From: Deinococcus sp. YIM 134068
Lineage (GTDB): Bacteria; Deinococcota; Deinococci; Deinococcales; Deinococcaceae
DNA length: 64,000 nucleotides
Assembly (NCBI RefSeq): GCF_036543075.1
Contig: NZ_JAZHPF010000001.1
Span: forward strand, 62,001-126,000
Reading direction: 5' to 3'
In this document: in pieces, positions 38,121 through 55,959 of the stretch
Layout: each line of letters opens with the position of its first letter
How positions within the stretch are numbered: the stretch's first letter is position 1
Made by a program: the position numbers and the translations under genes
The notes under the pieces: generated by a model
Seen by the model: the letters and a program-made list of their open reading frames with translations, nothing else
Told to the model about the DNA's origin: nothing
Database searches by the model: none

Positions 38121-38707
38121 AGGATCGGCCCCCACGGTACGCCCACCGGGGAGGCGCAAACCGTGGGGATGGCTGGAAAGGGTGGGGGCAGGAGGGTCGC
38201 CAGTCGCCAGCTTCCAGTCGCCAGCTTCCAGTCGCCAGGAGTCGAGCAGGCTGTTCTACCGTTGGTTGACTGGCCGCCGACTTAAGGTGTGCCCTTATCC
38301 AAACTACGAGAACGTCCTCCCGATAGACCTGCACTCGCCGCTCCCGCTTATCCACATGCGCGGGTTGGACACTCACAGGCACCCCCTCTCCCCCTCCCGC
38401 ATGAATGTGCGTGCGCGTGTGCGTTCATGAGGCCCCGTGATAGACTGGCCTCGCTGCCGGGCGACAGGACAGCGCCCCCCACCTCCCCCGTCTGCGCTTC
38501 GCAACGTGTGGACAGGTTGGGCGCGGCCCGAGACACGCGACATCCCCAACCCGTGGGTGAGATGTACGTCGGGAGGCAAGACCGCATTCGCCGCCGCGAC
38601 CCCAGAGGCCAGAGAGAGGCGGAGGTCGGCGCAAGGAGCGAGTAGCGGCTGAGGCCTCCCCGCGTCCCACACGAGAACATCCCACGGGGGTCCTGACCAG
38701 GTGAGGA
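38121..38707. promoter_or_regulatory. 587-base upstream region of RNase R gene: word repeats, palindrome, long leader
   Basis: At 38194-38240 a run of CCAGTCGCCAGCTTCCAG words. At 38400-38429 CATGAA and TTCATG face each other around GTGCG repeats, an operator-like palindrome. Behind it TAGACT (38441-38446) could be a -10 box. If so, the mRNA has a leader of about 250 bases before ATG 38708 (ribosome binding site GGTGAGGA). The leader is GC-rich and shows no open frame of note. A regulated leader is inferred, not shown. Confidence 0.4.
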
Positions 38708-42700
<3,993 letters not shown>

Positions 42701-42718
42701 GGCGGTCAAAGAGAAGAG

Positions 42719-42748
42719 CGGGTCAGGGGGCAACCTCTGGCCCGTTTT
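42719..42748 (+). terminator. terminator after RNase R
   Basis: CGGGTCAG and CTGGCCCG pair around GGGGCAACCT, followed by TTTT. Lies 18 bases after the stop codon of the RNase R gene. Confidence 0.75.
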
Positions 42749-42922
42749 CTGTTGTCCAGGTGCCGACTGCGCGAAAGGAGACCTTCAGCGAGAGTGGGCG
42801 CTGAGGGAGGCAGAAGGCGGGGAACACTCTTGGTTGGCCTTCCACCCTCAGCCTTACGCAATGCTCACAGCACATCCAACGACGCAGCGCTCCCGCCCCA
42901 CCCCTCCCCGTGGCTCAACTCC

Positions 42923-44026
<1,104 letters not shown>

Positions 44027-44500
44027 CTGGGGGTCAGTCTACGCACTTGGACGGCGGGCGGGAGTGTGTCTGAAGGGAATGCCGGGGGGCAGGGTGTCTT
44101 GCTCCGGTTGCCCCCACCCCCCAGCCCCCTACCTCCAGAGGGGGCAGGGGGAGTGGCGCTGCGCTGGGCAAAGGGCCTGTTGACTGCGCGTGTGGGCGGG
44201 TTCTCAGCGTGGCAACGTTTGATCTTGTTGCGTGCTGTCTGGAAGGCCCACCCAGGGAGCTGCGCGAGCAAGGCGTGGCGGTGGTGTGGGGCGTCGGCTC
44301 ACGGGCAAGAGTCGGTCATCGAGAGTGACGGTTTTTAGAGGGCAAAAGCTCAAGCATCCTTTCCCCCTCTCCCCTCGTGGGTGACTCGGAGAGCTGCGAA
44401 GCAGAGGGCCGGGGTGAGGGGGCGACGTGACGGCTCCACCGCCCAATTCCCACAAACCGCCCCCTTTGTCCCTAACACCTGACGCCTCACTCCTTTCCCC
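44027..44500. repeat. 474-base intergenic region with palindromic repeats
   Basis: No gene supported. At 44361-44425 lies a CCCTCTCCC element whose hairpin arms (CCCCTCTCCCCTCGTGG and GCAGAGGGCCGGGGTGAGG) are split by about 24 extra bases (GTGACTCGGAGAGCTGC). Near 44100-44160 a second G/C-rich inverted sequence (CCCCCTACCTCCAGAGGGGG) may terminate transcription. At 44462-44512 CCTAACACCTGACGCC then CTCACTCC resembles the word run at 37350-37392. Confidence 0.55.
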
Positions 44501-45274
44501 TTACCCCTTCTCATGCCCATACCGCCGGTAGATCACCCGCCTGGCTACACGGTCCCCCAGCTTCGGGAAGACGTATTCGAGGAAGGCCAGGACGCGGTAG
44601 GGACTCGGCACGATGACCTCACGGCGGGGGTGGTCGAGCACGTCGGCGACGGCGCGGGCGACGACCTCGGGGCCGGGCATGGGGAGGCGGGCGGAGGCGG
44701 TCATCTCGCTGCGGACGAAGCCGGGGGCGATCAGGCTGACGGTGACGCCCGTGCCCAGGAGTTCGCGGCGCAGACCCAGGGAAAAGCCGCGCAGGCCGAA
44801 CTTGCTCGCCGAGTACATGCCGTGGGTGGCGGCCCGCCCCGCGACGGAGCCGATGTTGACGATGTGCCCCGAGCGCCGCTCACGCATCTCCGGCAGCACG
44901 AGGCGGGTAAGTTCGACGGGGGCCTCCAGGTTCACGCGCAGCACCCGCAGCGGGTCGGGGTCGTCCCACCACCAGCCGCGCTCCACGGTGATCCCCGCAT
45001 TGTTCACGAGCACATCCACCCGCCCGAAGTGGTCGCGGGCCGTCTCGATCAGGGCGCGGCGGGAGGCGTCGTCGGTCACGTCGGTGGGCACGGCGAGGAC
45101 GCGCAAGCCGCTGGGGTCGAGTTCGCGGGCCAGGGCGGCGAGGCTTTCCGCCCGCCGGGCCGCGAGAACGACCGTATGGCCGCGTGCCGCGAGTTCATGG
45201 GCCGCCGCCCGTCCGATGCCGCTTGACGCGCCGGTCAGGACCACGACGCGGCGGTTGGTTTGGGTTGAGGTCAT
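44501..45274 (-). CDS. short-chain dehydrogenase/reductase
   Basis: 257 residues. Rossmann motif [19 protein letters not shown] (about 11-29), VNNAGI, catalytic [24 protein letters not shown] (Ser, Tyr, Lys), then PGFVRSEMT. It resembles classical SDRs acting on lipids or ketones; the C-terminal [22 protein letters not shown] suggests membrane association. ATG 45274 is chosen. Convergent or head-to-head neighbours are unrelated. Confidence 0.92.
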   Translation of the reverse strand: MTSTQTNRRVVVLTGASSGIGRAAAHELAARGHTVVLAARRAESLAALARELDPSGLRVLAVPTDVTDDASRRALIETARDHFGRVDVLVNNAGITVERGWWWDDPDPLRVLRVNLEAPVELTRLVLPEMRERRSGHIVNIGSVAGRAATHGMYSASKFGLRGFSLGLRRELLGTGVTVSLIAPGFVRSEMTASARLPMPGPEVVARAVADVLDHPRREVIVPSPYRVLAFLEYVFPKLGDRVARRVIYRRYGHEKG

Positions 45275-45390
45275 GGGGCAGATGGTACGCGGTCGGCGGG
45301 AGGCGGTGCGCGGTGGGGGGCGTCCGTCTTCCCAAGCTCCCGGTCTTCCCTTCTCAGTCACGGGTCAGGCCCGGACGCGAGACTGGGCGG

Positions 45391-46596
45391 GTGAAGCTCC
45401 TGCGCTCCCTGCTCCTGACCTCGGCCCTGCTCGGCACCGCCGCCGCCGTGCCGCAGATCGTTCCCATTCCCGCGCTGCCCATCTCCCCGCGCACGACCTC
45501 ACCCGCGCCGCTGCCGGAATTGACGCCCTTGCCGACGACTCCGCAGACCGTTCCGCCACTGCTGCCGCTGACAGGGACGCCCACGACTCCGGCCACTACC
45601 ACCTACCGACCCTCCGACCCCCTCTTCGCGCGGCAGTGGAATCTGGAGGCCATCCGGGCACCCGGCGCGTGGGCGCTGCTGGGCGTCGGTCGCGGCGCGC
45701 GGGTGACGGTCGCCGTGCTGGACACAGGCTTCGTGAACAGCCCCGAACTCGCGGGGCGGGTGGTGAACGGCTTCGATTTCGTGTCGGACCCGGCCCGCGC
45801 GGGCGACGGCGACGGGCGTGACCGGGACGCGGGCGGCGTCGGCGCGTTCGCCTACCACGCCGAGATCGTCGCCAATCTGATCGGGGCGGCGCACGACGGG
45901 CGGGGCATGGCGGGCCTCAACCCCCTCGCGCGGGTGGTGCAGGTGCGGGTGGCGGGGGTGGACGGCCTTGTTGACCCGCAGGACCTCGCCGACGCGATGC
46001 GGTGGTCGGCGGGCCTTAGCGTGCCCGGCGTGCCCGCCAACCCGAACCCGGCGCGGGTCCTCAACCTCAGCCTCTTCGCGGACTTCATCCCGCTGACGGG
46101 GTGTGACGCGCGCATTCAGGCCGCCGTGGACGCGGTGACGGTGCGGGGGGTAATAGTGGTGGCGGGGGCGGCGAACGACGGCGCGGACGCGCGGGGCTAC
46201 TCGCCCGCCGGGTGCCGCAATGTCCTCACCGTGACGAGCGTGACCGAGCGCGGGCAGCGGCCCGCCTACGCGAACTGGGGCGCGAGCGTGGCCCTCGCCG
46301 CGCCGGGGGGCGAGCGCGGACGCGGCGTCGTGGCGAGCAGCCTCAGCGGTCCCGGCGGCGAGCGCAGTCCCGACGGCACGAGCTTCGCGGCCCCCCACGC
46401 GGCGGGCGTCGCCAGCCTCCTCCTCGGTTTGAGACCGAGCCTGACCCCCACGCAGGTCCGCGCCACCCTCACCCGCACGGCGACCCCCTTTCCCGGCGGG
46501 CGCTGCGACTTTCTGGACGCGCGTAAGACCTGCGGCGTCGGCACCCTGAACGCGGAGGCGGCGGTGCGGGCCGTGCTGACGGTGGGAAGGCGGTGA
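45391..46596 (+). CDS. secreted subtilisin-like serine protease (S8)
   Basis: 401 residues. Signal peptide (residues 1-20, [19 protein letters not shown]), a Pro/Thr-rich linker (21-75), then an S8 domain with D111 (VAVLDTGF), H156 ([13 protein letters not shown]) and S331 ([11 protein letters not shown]). A Cys pair in the C-terminal part ([12 protein letters not shown]) could form a disulfide. Likely an exported nutrient or processing protease. GTG 45391 gives the signal peptide; the longer open frame upstream overlaps the SDR promoter. Confidence 0.93.
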   Translation: MKLLRSLLLTSALLGTAAAVPQIVPIPALPISPRTTSPAPLPELTPLPTTPQTVPPLLPLTGTPTTPATTTYRPSDPLFARQWNLEAIRAPGAWALLGVGRGARVTVAVLDTGFVNSPELAGRVVNGFDFVSDPARAGDGDGRDRDAGGVGAFAYHAEIVANLIGAAHDGRGMAGLNPLARVVQVRVAGVDGLVDPQDLADAMRWSAGLSVPGVPANPNPARVLNLSLFADFIPLTGCDARIQAAVDAVTVRGVIVVAGAANDGADARGYSPAGCRNVLTVTSVTERGQRPAYANWGASVALAAPGGERGRGVVASSLSGPGGERSPDGTSFAAPHAAGVASLLLGLRPSLTPTQVRATLTRTATPFPGGRCDFLDARKTCGVGTLNAEAAVRAVLTVGRR

Positions 46597-46913
46597 GGGG
46601 TTGAGCCTTGAGCAAGAAGAAAAGGCATCCCTGTGGTGGCAGGCACGCCTTGAGCCAGACGGAACCGTAAGGGATTCGAACCCTTGAGCCGCAGCTAGGA
46701 CGAGTGAGCGTCCCTCCTGCTCATCGAGTCCAGCCACCTTGATGAGCCATCATCGGGGACGCCCACATTCAACCACTCTGTCAACGCCCGTCCACTTCTA
46801 TTTTAGAGCGATTCCACACAGATTGGAACACAACATTAACTCGACATAGATGCCACATGCCCTAGCGTCTCGACTTCTCTTGCTCTGACCGCTGAAAGCT
46901 GACCGCTGACCGC
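46597..46913. other. spacer containing a tRNA-Ser-like sequence and AT-rich patch
   Basis: Besides the tRNA-like sequence at 46660-46794, an AT-rich patch (46797-46860) contains GATTCCACACAGATTGGAAC, with TTCC and GGAA facing each other, plausibly a promoter for the minus strand. At 46882-46918 is a run of GCTGACCGCTGAAAGC words. No coding frame is supported. Confidence 0.45.
46660..46794 (-). pseudogene. tRNA-Ser-like sequence with oversized central arm
   Basis: On the minus strand GGACGGGCGTTGACAGAGTGG plus TTGAATG copies the acceptor and D region of a class II tRNA, and the T arm AAGGG-TTCGAAT-CCCTT is perfect. Between them are about 75 bases instead of about 40: GGGCGTCCC can pair with GGGACGCTC, and inside it GCTCATC with GATGAGC. 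GGACG-CTCACT-CGTCC could instead be a variable arm. The 3' strand after the T arm (ACGGTTC) pairs poorly with GGACGGG and no CCA is encoded. No standard anticodon arm is visible. Either a decayed tRNA or an unusual tRNA-like RNA. Confidence 0.5.
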
Positions 46914-47339
46914 TCACCCATTGAGCAACTGCCCCCACGGCGACGGCGGCTCCGGCAGGCGCACGCTCACGCCCACCACCGTTCCCGGCGGCGTACGCGG
47001 GTCCACGTTGAGCCAGTGGCTCACGAGAACGGGCGGGTTGGGCTGCGGGTCGAGCGCCCGCACGAGCACCCGCCCCTGCGCGGGCACGAAGACGCACCAG
47101 CCCTCCGGCGTGGCGATGAAGGCACGCATGGGGAGCAGGCTCTGGAGGGTCAGGGTCTCGGGCGTGGCCCAGTATTCGACGAGGAGACAGGCGTACTCGC
47201 GGGCGAGGTCACGCGGGTCCACGTCAAGCTGGACCTCCACCACGTCGGGGAGGTCCCCGCCCAGCCCCGTCCAGCCGGGGACGACGGCCCGACCGCTGAG
47301 GGTGCTCGTGAACTGTTGGGGGGCACCTTGTTGGGTCAT
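46914..47339 (-). CDS. hypothetical protein, 141 aa
   Basis: 141-residue soluble protein. Segments DVVEVQLDVDPRDLAREYACLLVEYW and MRAFIATPEGWCVFVPAQGRVLVRAL suggest an alpha/beta fold. No motif recognised. ATG 47339. A tiny membrane-protein gene lies 9 bases upstream on the same strand, so the two form an operon. Confidence 0.65.
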   Translation of the reverse strand: MTQQGAPQQFTSTLSGRAVVPGWTGLGGDLPDVVEVQLDVDPRDLAREYACLLVEYWATPETLTLQSLLPMRAFIATPEGWCVFVPAQGRVLVRALDPQPNPPVLVSHWLNVDPRTPPGTVVGVSVRLPEPPSPWGQLLNG

Positions 47340-47348
47340 GCGTGTGGC

Positions 47349-47495
47349 CTAGCGGGGGGCTTCGGCCTGCGCGGTCCCCAGCAGGGCACGCACCACCAGG
47401 AAGCCGACGAGGAAGAACAGCAGCGGCGTGAGGTTGATCCTGATTTCGGCGTCCTTCTCCGGGGCGAGGGCATTCTGACGGCGGTACGTGATCAT
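47349..47495 (-). CDS. single-pass membrane miniprotein, 48 aa
   Basis: 48 residues: a charged N-terminus ([19 protein letters not shown]), one transmembrane helix ([20 protein letters not shown]) and a short tail. ATG 47495 is chosen over a longer frame. The stop is 9 bases before the ATG of the 141-aa gene. Divergent from dnaJ. Confidence 0.6.
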   Translation of the reverse strand: MITYRRQNALAPEKDAEIRINLTPLLFFLVGFLVVRALLGTAQAEAPR

Positions 47496-47626
47496 GCCCC
47501 CAGCGTACCCGGTCCGTCCCCTCTCAGCCTCCCCCACTCCGCTCTAGGACACCTACTTTTCTTGAGTCCGGTCATGTTAACCTTAGGGTGGAGGTCGGGA
47601 CCTTGTGGCCCGGCGACAACACACCT

Positions 47627-48754
<1,128 letters not shown>

Positions 48755-48852
48755 GGGCGGAGGGGACGGGCGGGGGCGTGGCGAGGGTGCCGCGCCTCTT
48801 GTCGTTAGCACCCCCCAACGTTCTATTTGGGGACGGGTCTCGCAGTCTGCAA

Positions 48853-49293
48853 TCAGCTTTCTTCGGCAGTAGGAAGCCACTCGTCCGCAACCCAGGTCAG
48901 GAAGTTCGGCCAGGAGCGGTGCACGAAGGACTGATCGTCGTGCGTCCAGAGCACCACGGCGAACTCTGGTCCGTTCGAACGGGTATCGAAGCAGAACGCA
49001 TCGCCGTTATCACTCACGAAGGGGACCAGGAAGCTCGGCAGTCCAATGCTCTGGAGGCCCCTGGCCTGGTCCAGCAAACGTCCTCCGGTCATCTCATGCT
49101 GGACGACCAGCGGCCAGTAAGAACCAACGAGCGCGTCCGAAAGCTCCAGCAGGTACGCACGGTAGGACGGCGGCAGGTGGACTCCCAACTCCGCCTCCAG
49201 GCTGGCGATTTCTGCTCGTGTCGGGAGACGGGAAATGCATGGGGCCGAACTTGCCGCCGCCCTCAGCCGCCGAAACAGCTCCTGCTGCTGCAT
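48853..49293 (-). CDS. SMI1/KNR4-family protein
   Basis: 146 residues. The fold is recognised from [52 protein letters not shown] and [25 protein letters not shown]. Many bacterial members are immunity proteins against contact-dependent or polymorphic toxins; others are simple regulators. No toxin gene is adjacent here. Codon bias is a little weaker than that of its neighbours. ATG 49293. Confidence 0.85.
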   Translation of the reverse strand: MQQQELFRRLRAAASSAPCISRLPTRAEIASLEAELGVHLPPSYRAYLLELSDALVGSYWPLVVQHEMTGGRLLDQARGLQSIGLPSFLVPFVSDNGDAFCFDTRSNGPEFAVVLWTHDDQSFVHRSWPNFLTWVADEWLPTAEES

Positions 49294-49538
49294 TGGCCCA
49301 GCTTACTCAGCCGCGAAACACAAGCACAATAGTTGAAGTCAAGCTCTGTTTCCTTCTTCCGAACATTCTGAGGCGCTGGTACATCCTTCCTGTCCCCCCC
49401 ACGGGAACGCCCCACGGCTGGGGGCACCGTGACAGTCCCGCGCGGCGGCGGGTATGCTGGCCTGCGACGCGTTTCCATCCCCCGCTCCTGACGGGCTTTC
49501 CCGGCCCTGCCCCGATCCTTCCCGGAGGTCTCCCCACC

Positions 49539-50537
<999 letters not shown>

Positions 50538-50625
50538 GGGTGGGCGCGGGTGAGGGACGCGCCGCCGTCCGGGTCGTCCGTCCCGGCGTGCGGTAGACTC
50601 GCCGCACATCCAAGGAGGACGGGGC

Positions 50626-50985
50626 ATGAGTGTAACTGGATTCATCGGACGGGCGCTGCTGGCGAGCATCTTCATCAAAAACGGCCTCGATCACCTGCAA
50701 CATCCCGACCCCATCGTGCGGGCGGCGAAGGGGGCCGAGGTGCCGCAGCCCGAACTCGCCGTGAAGGCCAACAGCGCCGTCATGCTGGGTGCGGGCACGC
50801 TGCTCGCCCTCGGCATCGCCCCCCGCGCCGCGAGCACCGCCCTCGCCGCCAGCCTGATTCCGACCACCGTGATCGGCCACCCCTTCTGGGACAAGAGCGG
50901 CACCGAACGCTTCCACCAGCAGACGCACTTCCTGAAGAATCTGGCGCTGTTCGGGGCGCTGCTGGCGGTGGGAAGCAGAAGGTAG
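50626..50985 (+). CDS. DoxX family membrane protein
   Basis: 119 residues with four hydrophobic segments. GRALLASIFIKNGLDHLQHP, NSAVMLGAGTLLALGIAPR and TTVIGHPFWDKSG...QQTHFLKNLALFGALLAV are typical DoxX motifs (the HPFW and FLKNLAL stretch). Role not well defined; some members are linked to thiosulfate or oxidative stress. AAGGAGG 8 bases before ATG 50626. Confidence 0.9.
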   Translation: MSVTGFIGRALLASIFIKNGLDHLQHPDPIVRAAKGAEVPQPELAVKANSAVMLGAGTLLALGIAPRAASTALAASLIPTTVIGHPFWDKSGTERFHQQTHFLKNLALFGALLAVGSRR

Positions 50986-51025
50986 GGGAGCGGTCAGCTC
51001 TCAGCGGTCAGCCGTCAGCGAAGAG

Positions 51026-51047
51026 GTCCCCAGATCGGGGGCTTTTT
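51026..51047 (+). terminator. terminator after DoxX gene
   Basis: GTCCCC-AGAT-CGGGGGC followed by TTTTT. It lies 41 bases after the DoxX stop, immediately behind a run of GTCAGC words (50988-51022). Confidence 0.85.
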
Positions 51048-51118
51048 CTGTTGCTGTATGAAGGACGTTTGGGGCCGCCTCACCACCGGGCGCACGCGGG
51101 GCCGGGAGGATGGGCGGC

Positions 51119-51334
51119 ATGACCGAGTACAAGGACCGGGAGCTGAACGACCCCAGCGACATCGACCTGAACGCCGACATCGGGGAGGGGATGCAGGGCG
51201 CGTCGGGCGACATGGACGCGAACGGGATGGAGAGCGGGGCCGACCGCGAGGAGCGGCTGGGCGAGCTGGAGGAGAACTTGCAGGGCCTGACCTCGGCGGG
51301 TGGGGGCGCGCTGCCGGGACCGGGCGACCTGTAG
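51119..51334 (+). CDS. acidic hydrophilic small protein, 71 aa
   Basis: 71 residues from ATG 51119. Extremely hydrophilic and acidic: DRELNDPSDIDLNADIGEGM, then ESGADREERLGELEENLQGL and a Gly/Pro-rich end. It has no Cys or Trp and looks disordered. Similar in style to the 90-aa protein at 37403. A hydrophilin-like protectant role would suit a desiccation-tolerant organism but is speculative. Confidence 0.7.
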   Translation: MTEYKDRELNDPSDIDLNADIGEGMQGASGDMDANGMESGADREERLGELEENLQGLTSAGGGALPGPGDL

Positions 51335-51447
51335 GCCCACGCTGTCCTACTGACCCTCACCGAGGCGTGGCGCGGCTTCCCCAGCGGGACGAAGGCCGCG
51401 CCTCTCCATCTTTTGCTGACGGCTGATGGCTGACCGCTGACCCGCTC

Positions 51448-52284
51448 CTACAACTCCAGTCCCCCCGGCGTCCGCCCTCCCGCCGGAATCGCCGTGACGA
51501 GGACCTCGTACTTGCCCGTCACGAACACCTTGAGGCCGTGCTTCTGGAGGTGACGGCGGGCGGCGGCCACATCGGACACGAGGAGGCTGAGATCGGGGCG
51601 GGCGTAGTTGCGGGTGCGGGCACCGTAGCTCAACACGCCGTCCCGGTAGCGGGCGTTGGGGAAGCCGAGGATCAGGCCGCCCGTGGAAGTCAGGTGCTCC
51701 CGTCGCACGGCGCGCAGCACGTTCTCGGCCACCACGCCGGGACTTTGCAGCAGGCTCAGGGCGAGCACGAGGTCGAAGCGGCCCAACGAGGGGTCGGGCA
51801 GCGTATTCACGTCCAGCGGGCGGAAGCTGGCCCCCGGATGCCGGGCGCGGGCAAGTGCGAGGGCCGACCCGTCGAGGTCCACGCCCACCACGTCGAACGT
51901 CCGGTCGGGGAAGGCGAGTGCCAACGCGTCCAGCTCCCGGCCCGCATTCACGCCGAGAGCGAGGACGCGACCACCGGGAGGGGGACTGACCCGCCTCATC
52001 GCCTCCACGAGCGTGAGGAGGAAGATGGGGTCTTCGAGCTTGTCCACCCGCCCGAACTCGCTCCCCGCGCTGTAGCCGTTCGCGTCGGGCGCAGGCCCCG
52101 GCGTGTAGGCGCGCAGCCGCACCCGGACCCGGCCCTCCCCGACCCGCTCGGGCGTGAGGAGGTGCGCGCCCAGGAGGTCGGCGAGGTCAGCCCACGTCTG
52201 CCAGGGGCGGTGCAGGCCGTGGGCGGTCACCTCGCCCGCGTAGAGGCCCACCCCCGCATCGGGGTCGGGGACGGTGAGGGCCAC
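51448..52284 (-). CDS. SAM-dependent methyltransferase
   Basis: 278 residues from GTG 52284. Rossmann motif I is GGRVLALGVNAGRELDALALA; motif II VVGVDLDGSALALARAR; then GRFDLVLALSLLQSP. Substrate unknown. The frame stays open and reads sensibly upstream of 52284 (VDLPDLAFTHEPLAVILPAV) up to the stop of the preceding gene, without ATG/GTG/TTG, so a CTG start around 52361 or a small coupling overlap with the upstream gene is possible. Confidence 0.85.
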   Translation of the reverse strand: MALTVPDPDAGVGLYAGEVTAHGLHRPWQTWADLADLLGAHLLTPERVGEGRVRVRLRAYTPGPAPDANGYSAGSEFGRVDKLEDPIFLLTLVEAMRRVSPPPGGRVLALGVNAGRELDALALAFPDRTFDVVGVDLDGSALALARARHPGASFRPLDVNTLPDPSLGRFDLVLALSLLQSPGVVAENVLRAVRREHLTSTGGLILGFPNARYRDGVLSYGARTRNYARPDLSLLVSDVAAARRHLQKHGLKVFVTGKYEVLVTAIPAGGRTPGGLEL

Positions 52285-52366
52285 CTCGCCCGCCGAGGCC
52301 AGGACGGCCCGGACGGCGGGAAGGATGACGGCCAGAGGTTCGTGGGTGAAGGCGAGGTCGGGCAGA

Positions 52367-52675
52367 TCAACCGTGGAGGGCGCTCTGGAGGACGGTGGTG
52401 AGGCGTTGCAGGCCGTCCCGGTTCACAGGGGAGGCGTTCGCGGCGAGGCGACCGGTCTCCTGCCCCAGCGCGGGGAGGAGATTGGCGGCCCCCACGAAGT
52501 CACCCCCCGTCAGGGCGTCATGGAGCCGACCGAGGATACCCGTCAACGCCTCCGCACCGGGTTCGCCCTCCAGCAGGTCCCGCCAGCCCGCTATGTTGCT
52601 CGCGGCGGCCTGCGGGTCGGCCCCGGTGGGGTTCTGCTGGAGGAGTTGGAGGGTCCGCCGAAGCTGGTCGTTCAT
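52367..52675 (-). CDS. small protein, tandem paralogue 1, 102 aa
   Basis: 102 residues, helical. It starts MNDQLRRTLQLLQQNPTGAD and contains AASNIAGWRDLLEG and HDALTGGDFVGAANLLPALGQET. It shares the start, the AASN..W motif and the GD...AA.LLP.L...T pattern with the next upstream gene (52795-53091), so the two are tandem duplicates. No known family. ATG 52675. Confidence 0.75.
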   Translation of the reverse strand: MNDQLRRTLQLLQQNPTGADPQAAASNIAGWRDLLEGEPGAEALTGILGRLHDALTGGDFVGAANLLPALGQETGRLAANASPVNRDGLQRLTTVLQSALHG

Positions 52676-52794
52676 CTGGGTCCTCCCCGTGGGTACCTGC
52701 CGCCATGATGGCACCCGCCGGGGCAGGGCGGGGAGCGGGAACGGACCAGCCCCCGACCGTCATCCTCTGGCCGGGGGCTGGCTGGGGAAGAATG

Positions 52795-53091
52795 TCAGCC
52801 GCGCAACGCGCTCGCGAGCTGCATCAGGCCGTCCTGATCCTCGGCGGGGGCGGCGGAGGCGACGCTCTCGGTCTCGTCGGCGAGGGTGGGAAGCAGGGCG
52901 GCGGCGGCGTCCAGGTCCCCGGAGGCCAGCGCCCCCTGCAACTGCGCGAGGGCGTCCACCAGCGTCTCGGCCCCGGAAGCGCCGCTCAGGGTCTGCTGCC
53001 ACTGGGCGACGTTGCTCGCGGCCACGCTGGGGTCCAGGTTCGTGACGCCACCCTGAAGGGCCTGCACGGTCTGCTGAAGCTGTTCGTTCAT
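52795..53091 (-). CDS. small protein, tandem paralogue 2, 98 aa
   Basis: 98 residues: MNEQLQQTVQALQGGVTNLD, AASNVAQWQQTLSG, LQGALASGDLDAAAALLPTLADETESV. Clear paralogue of 52367-52675. ATG 53091 has AGGAGG close upstream. The helical, Gln/Ala-rich character resembles small coiled proteins. 119 bases separate the two copies, and a third is not seen. Confidence 0.75.
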   Translation of the reverse strand: MNEQLQQTVQALQGGVTNLDPSVAASNVAQWQQTLSGASGAETLVDALAQLQGALASGDLDAAAALLPTLADETESVASAAPAEDQDGLMQLASALRG

Positions 53092-53255
53092 ATGTTCTCC
53101 TCCTGTGAAGGGTTCCTCCCCCCTCGGTCCTGCTGCCCCAGCAAACCCTTCTGTACTTCCCGAAGATGTACAGGGGCGTACCATTCCCCCACCCATTGCA
53201 GCCGGGGTCACAAAAGTTGGGGGCCGAGGAGGGCGAACCGCCGATACTGCCGCCC

Positions 53256-53690
53256 ATGTCCCCCTACCGTGACGCCGCGCATCTTCAAGCGATCCTCGAA
53301 CGGGTCTTTCGGCGCGGGTACACCGGGGAGGAGACGAGCGCCCTGTTGCACCAGCGGCTCGCCCTCGCGTTCGTCATCACCGCGCCGGACCTGCGCGCCC
53401 GCGTGGATGGGCGGGACGGGCAGACGGCGCAGGTGAGTTTCGGGCCGGACACGGCGGACCTCCCCGCCGACCTGACCTTCCGCATGGACGGCGAGACGGC
53501 GCACGCCTTCTGGAGCGGGGACCTCAATCCGGTGGCGGCGATGGCACAGGGCCGCCTGCGCGTGGAGGGGTCCCTCATCCGTGCCCTCGCCCTCGCGCCG
53601 GGGCTGTCCCAGATGCAGCGGGCGTACCGGGAGGAGTACGCGGCGCTGACGGCGGGGGAGGAAGGACAGCGAGCAGCCGGGGGGAATTGA
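53256..53690 (+). CDS. SCP2 sterol-binding-like protein
   Basis: 144 residues. VDGRDGQTAQVSFGPDTADLPADLTFRMDGETAHAFWSGDLNPVAAMAQGRLRVEGSL fits the SCP2 fold, a small lipid-binding domain that often serves as hydrophobic carrier. No fused domain. ATG 53256; a longer upstream frame is not conserved. Confidence 0.75.
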   Translation: MSPYRDAAHLQAILERVFRRGYTGEETSALLHQRLALAFVITAPDLRARVDGRDGQTAQVSFGPDTADLPADLTFRMDGETAHAFWSGDLNPVAAMAQGRLRVEGSLIRALALAPGLSQMQRAYREEYAALTAGEEGQRAAGGN

Positions 53691-53949
53691 GGCTTTTGTT
53701 CCCCGTTCGCCCAGCCAGTTCACCCCCCCCGCTTCGCGGCTTTGCAAGTCCCAGCCTTCCCCCAGGGGACGTTCGATGTGAATCGCAGATTGGGCGGCGG
53801 GAGCGTTTTCGCTGTCCAGTAGGAGGACGAGCGTTGCTCGTCACCCCCCTCCCCGACCCTCCCCTACAAGGAGGGAGAAAAGAGCACATCAGGCGTTCAA
53901 GGGGCAGGGGCAAAAGAAAGACACGACGTATTTTCCGTGTTCCCCTGCG
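53691..53949. repeat. intergenic repeat, long CTCGTC element
   Basis: The segment 53760-53890 is a near copy of 24225-24340: CGCAGATTGGGC, GAGGACGAGCGTTGCTCGTCA, C-rich arm, GAGGGAGAAAAGAGCACATC. It separates convergent genes, and the hairpin could serve as a two-way terminator. No gene was seen. Confidence 0.65.
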
Positions 53950-55706
<1,757 letters not shown>

Positions 55707-55959
55707 CAGGGGAGGAGTGTAGTGCAGGCGGGAAGGTGGAGGGGTGACGTTGAGGGGTTGGGGACGTGTGCGGTTGGCTGGAGGAAGTTGAGCGGTAGAG
55801 TCGTCACGTCGCCCCCTCACCCCGGCCCTCTCCCACCAGGGGAGAGGGAGAAAAAAGGCTCAGGCTTGGGCTTTTTAGCTCCTCCCCCTTGAGGGGGGAG
55901 GCCGGGAGGGGGTGAACGGGCTTGGCCCCCTAGAAAGCGAAGCCGTCAACTCCTCAACC
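55707..55959. repeat. intergenic palindromic elements
   Basis: 55809-55857: CGCCCCCTCACCCCGGCCC element with the CTCTCCCACCAGGGGAGAGG hairpin. 55880-55920: CTCCTCCCCCTTGAG element, near-identical to 2050-2092. These two palindromic types lie back to back here, as at 1959-2092. No gene. Confidence 0.65.

Noticed and set aside
46660..46794. functional tRNA-Ser or tRNA-Sec
   Set aside because: No standard anticodon loop, weak acceptor pairing and no encoded CCA; listed as tRNA-like instead.
47540..47626. heat-shock promoter before dnaJ
   Set aside because: CTTGAG at 47561 fits a -35-like word, but no matching -10 at a suitable distance was found.
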